Shown piece by piece: positions 15,101 to 16,820 of a DNA stretch of 16,820 nucleotides; the first letter of the stretch is position 1; each line of letters opens with the position of its first letter. The DNA lies in assembly GCA_017456805.1 (NCBI GenBank), contig JAFTIQ010000077.1:1-16820 (forward strand), in the 5' to 3' direction. The DNA is from Lentisphaeria bacterium (GTDB taxonomy: Bacteria; Verrucomicrobiota; Lentisphaeria; Victivallales; UBA1829). Position numbers and translations under genes: made by a program. Under the pieces are notes generated by a model. It searched no databases and was not told the DNA's origin. It worked only from the letters and a program-made list of their open reading frames with translations.

Positions 15101-16820
15101 ATGAAATTTCTCAAGCCGGAAATTTTCTGGCATCTGATTTGGATTCTGCCCGTTCTGTTTGCGGTTTTTATTTCTGCATGGTACAGAAGAAAGAAGATAC
15201 TGAATTCGTTAACCGGGAAAAAAACTCCGGATGGAATCAGCGTGATCTGTTCTCCCGGAATGAGGATTTTCCGTTTTATTCTGCTGCTTCTGACGGTTTT
15301 ACTTCTTGTAACCGCTCTGGCAAGACCGGCCTGGGATCATGAGATCATCGAAACCTCCGGTTCCGGACGGGATATCCTGATCCTTTTTGACACCTCGAAA
15401 AGTATGATGTGTCAGGATGTTCAGCCCTCCCGGATGGATCATGCAAAATGGTTCGTCAAAGAGTTGGTCAAACTGAACCCCGGAGACCGCTTCGGGCTCA
15501 TCGCATTCGCCGGAAAAGCATTCTTGGAATGTCCCCTCACCATCGACAGAACCAGTTTCATGCAGTATATCTCCGATCTTGATACCGAAACAATCCCGGT
15601 CGGAGGAACCAATATTGAGGAAGCTCTCGATACTGCACTGAAGGCGTTTTCCGCAGCAGAAGCAATGCACCGGGCTGTCATTCTGATCACAGATGGAGAT
15701 GAACTTTACGGTGACAGCGGCAAAGCAGTGGAAGATATCGTCAAAAAGAAAATCCCGCTTTTTATTGTAGGTGTCGGTGATCCTTCCCAGCCTTCCATCA
15801 TTCAGTACAAAGATGAGAACGGAAACGTCGTCACTGTGAAAGACCGTGACGGAAATATCGTCAACAGTCCTTTGAATGAAAAACGGCTCACCGAACTGGC
15901 AAAACAAACCGGAGGGATCTATGTCCGCTCAACTGCCGCTGATACCGGGCTCTCCGCCATCGAAAACCGGATCCGTAAACTTATGACTTCCAGTTACAAT
16001 GCCACTGTTCAGAAACCGGTGGAACGGTTCCCCTATCCGCTGACTGCGGCATTTCTGCTTCTGTTTCTCTGGATGATCCTCTCGGAAAGAGGAACGAAAA
16101 AAGCTCTTGCCATGCTCCTGATCTTCGTTTCCGCTCACGCCGCGGTTCAGGCTCAGGAACCGGCTCAGACTCAGGATCAGACTCAGGATCAGCCTCAAAC
16201 AGCTGAACAGACTCAGCCCGCTGAAACACAGGAGGCAACCGCCCCGGAACCCGCCCCGAAACCGGAAGATTTTTACAATAAAGGGGTGCAGTATCAAACC
16301 GGGAAAGTCCCGCCCGCTGAAACACAGGAAGGACAATCAGGCGAAACTCCGGAACCGGCAATCGATTTGAAACAAGCAGAATCCTGCTATATGCAGGCTC
16401 TCGCCGCCGGAGCAGATAAAGAACTGACCGGAAAAATCAATCAGAATCTCGGCGCAATCTATCAGACATACGCACAGCAGGAAGTTGCAAAAGCTCAGGA
16501 AGAAGCCGCCAGGGAAGAACTGGAAAATGCTTTGAAACGGCTCGCAGCAGCAATGACTCTCCTCGATACAGCTGAAAAATATAATCAGGAGGCAATGCGG
16601 AACCTGACCAATGCATCCGGTGCCGCCGCCAATCAGTCCCGTCTGCTCAAAACCAGAAAAGATATCGAAGCCTTGAAAAAACAGTTGGAAGATCTCCTCA
16701 AGCAAAGACAAAAAGCTCAGCAGGAAGCACAACAGGCAAGAGATCAACAGCAGCGTCAAAATCAACAGCAGGGTCAACAGCCTCAGCAGGGTCAACAGCC
16801 TCAGCAAGGACAACAGCCTC
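15101..16820 (+). CDS. batB: Bat-family VWA protein fused to TPR and Gln-rich region (BatB/BatC-like; 3' truncated)
   Basis: The frame stays open to the window end (573 full codons). Two membrane helices (~7-27, ~58-75) precede a von Willebrand A domain. The domain has a complete metal site: DTSKS (97-101), Thr170 in VGGTN and Asp198 in ITDGD. A third helix (~312-327) ends the usual BatB body. A fourth hydrophobic stretch (~335-350, ending SAHAAVQAQE) looks like the signal peptide of a separate BatC fused in. Then come Gln/Pro-rich linkers, a TPR-like segment (FYNKGVQYQTGK 391-402; AESCYMQAL 426-434), a Lys/Gln/Glu coiled coil (~455-555), and QQGQQP repeats. Bat proteins are linked to envelope stress and aerotolerance. 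No moxR, DUF58 or batA lies directly upstream. GGAGG (15087-15091) sits nine bases before ATG 15101. Confidence 0.85.
   Translation, partial: MKFLKPEIFWHLIWILPVLFAVFISAWYRRKKILNSLTGKKTPDGISVICSPGMRIFRFILLLLTVLLLVTALARPAWDHEIIETSGSGRDILILFDTSKSMMCQDVQPSRMDHAKWFVKELVKLNPGDRFGLIAFAGKAFLECPLTIDRTSFMQYISDLDTETIPVGGTNIEEALDTALKAFSAAEAMHRAVILITDGDELYGDSGKAVEDIVKKKIPLFIVGVGDPSQPSIIQYKDENGNVVTVKDRDGNIVNSPLNEKRLTELAKQTGGIYVRSTAADTGLSAIENRIRKLMTSSYNATVQKPVERFPYPLTAAFLLLFLWMILSERGTKKALAMLLIFVSAHAAVQAQEPAQTQDQTQDQPQTAEQTQPAETQEATAPEPAPKPEDFYNKGVQYQTGKVPPAETQEGQSGETPEPAIDLKQAESCYMQALAAGADKELTGKINQNLGAIYQTYAQQEVAKAQEEAAREELENALKRLAAAMTLLDTAEKYNQEAMRNLTNASGAAANQSRLLKTRKDIEALKKQLEDLLKQRQKAQQEAQQARDQQQRQNQQQGQQPQQGQQPQQGQQP
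16217..16329 (+). repeat. 17-base in-frame direct repeat in the Bat protein linker
   Basis: CCCGCTGAAACACAGGA occurs at 16217-16233 and again at 16313-16329, exactly 96 bases (32 codons) apart. It encodes PAETQE twice. The second copy sits inside the turn of the TPR-like helical hairpin, suggesting low-complexity sequence spread by duplication. Confidence 0.9.
16766..16819 (+). repeat. 18-base tandem repeat coding for QQGQQP
   Basis: Three in-frame units of cagcagggtcaacagcct start at 16766, 16784 and 16802. The first two are identical; the third has two silent changes (caa for cag, gga for ggt). The tract runs on at the window edge, so the copy number is unknown. Gln-rich tails are usual in BatC-like proteins. 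Confidence 0.95.

Overview
The window is a typical chromosomal stretch of a Gram-negative-type bacterium. It has lipoprotein signal peptides, a lep operon, a Bat-type VWA protein and a large repetitive extracellular protein. AIDA-like surface repeats joined to FG-GAP repeats, a DUF4380-like mutarotase-fold protein and the extended signal peptidase together suggest a member of the PVC group, possibly Lentisphaerae/Victivallales. This taxonomic guess comes from memory of protein style, not from a search. Coding density is very high, and no stretch over 200 bases lacks a gene. I see no tRNA, rRNA, CRISPR array, insertion sequence or phage gene.

Layout. (1) 1-1662, +: 3' part of a secreted repeat protein ending in five FG-GAP-like calcium-binding repeats, followed by a clear intrinsic terminator (1681-1718). 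(2) 1861-6751, +: lepA, lepB and purU tightly packed behind a sigma70-like promoter, then a small lipoprotein and maf that overlap by ATGA and have their own possible promoter. (3) 6758-10317, -: a three-gene unit read as aldolase -> ThDP-dependent enzyme -> membrane glycosyltransferase, with its own near-consensus promoter at 10346-10373. (4) 10370-11771, -: a mutarotase-fold protein and a macrodomain protein from a strong promoter (perfect TTGACA). (5) 11927-15045, +: a divergently transcribed LCAT-like lipoprotein lipase overlapping an HxxxDG acyltransferase-like protein. (6) 15101-16820, +: a Bat-family VWA protein fused to a TPR and Gln-rich region, cut by the window edge.

How the genes fit together. 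lepA-lepB is the classic translation factor/signal peptidase pairing. The aldolase/ThDP-enzyme/glycosyltransferase unit looks like a small carbon-chain-building and glycan-transfer pathway, in which pyruvate or a 2-oxo acid could pass between the first two enzymes. The aldolase has Glu where the family's metal-binding Asp is expected, and the ThDP enzyme lacks the acetolactate-synthase FDDR signature, so neither should be annotated as its textbook relative. The lipase/acyltransferase pair looks like an envelope lipid or ester remodelling module. These two pairs are the best candidates for undescribed biochemistry. Promoters follow one plain pattern, TTGnnn with a 16-18 base spacer and TAtnnT.
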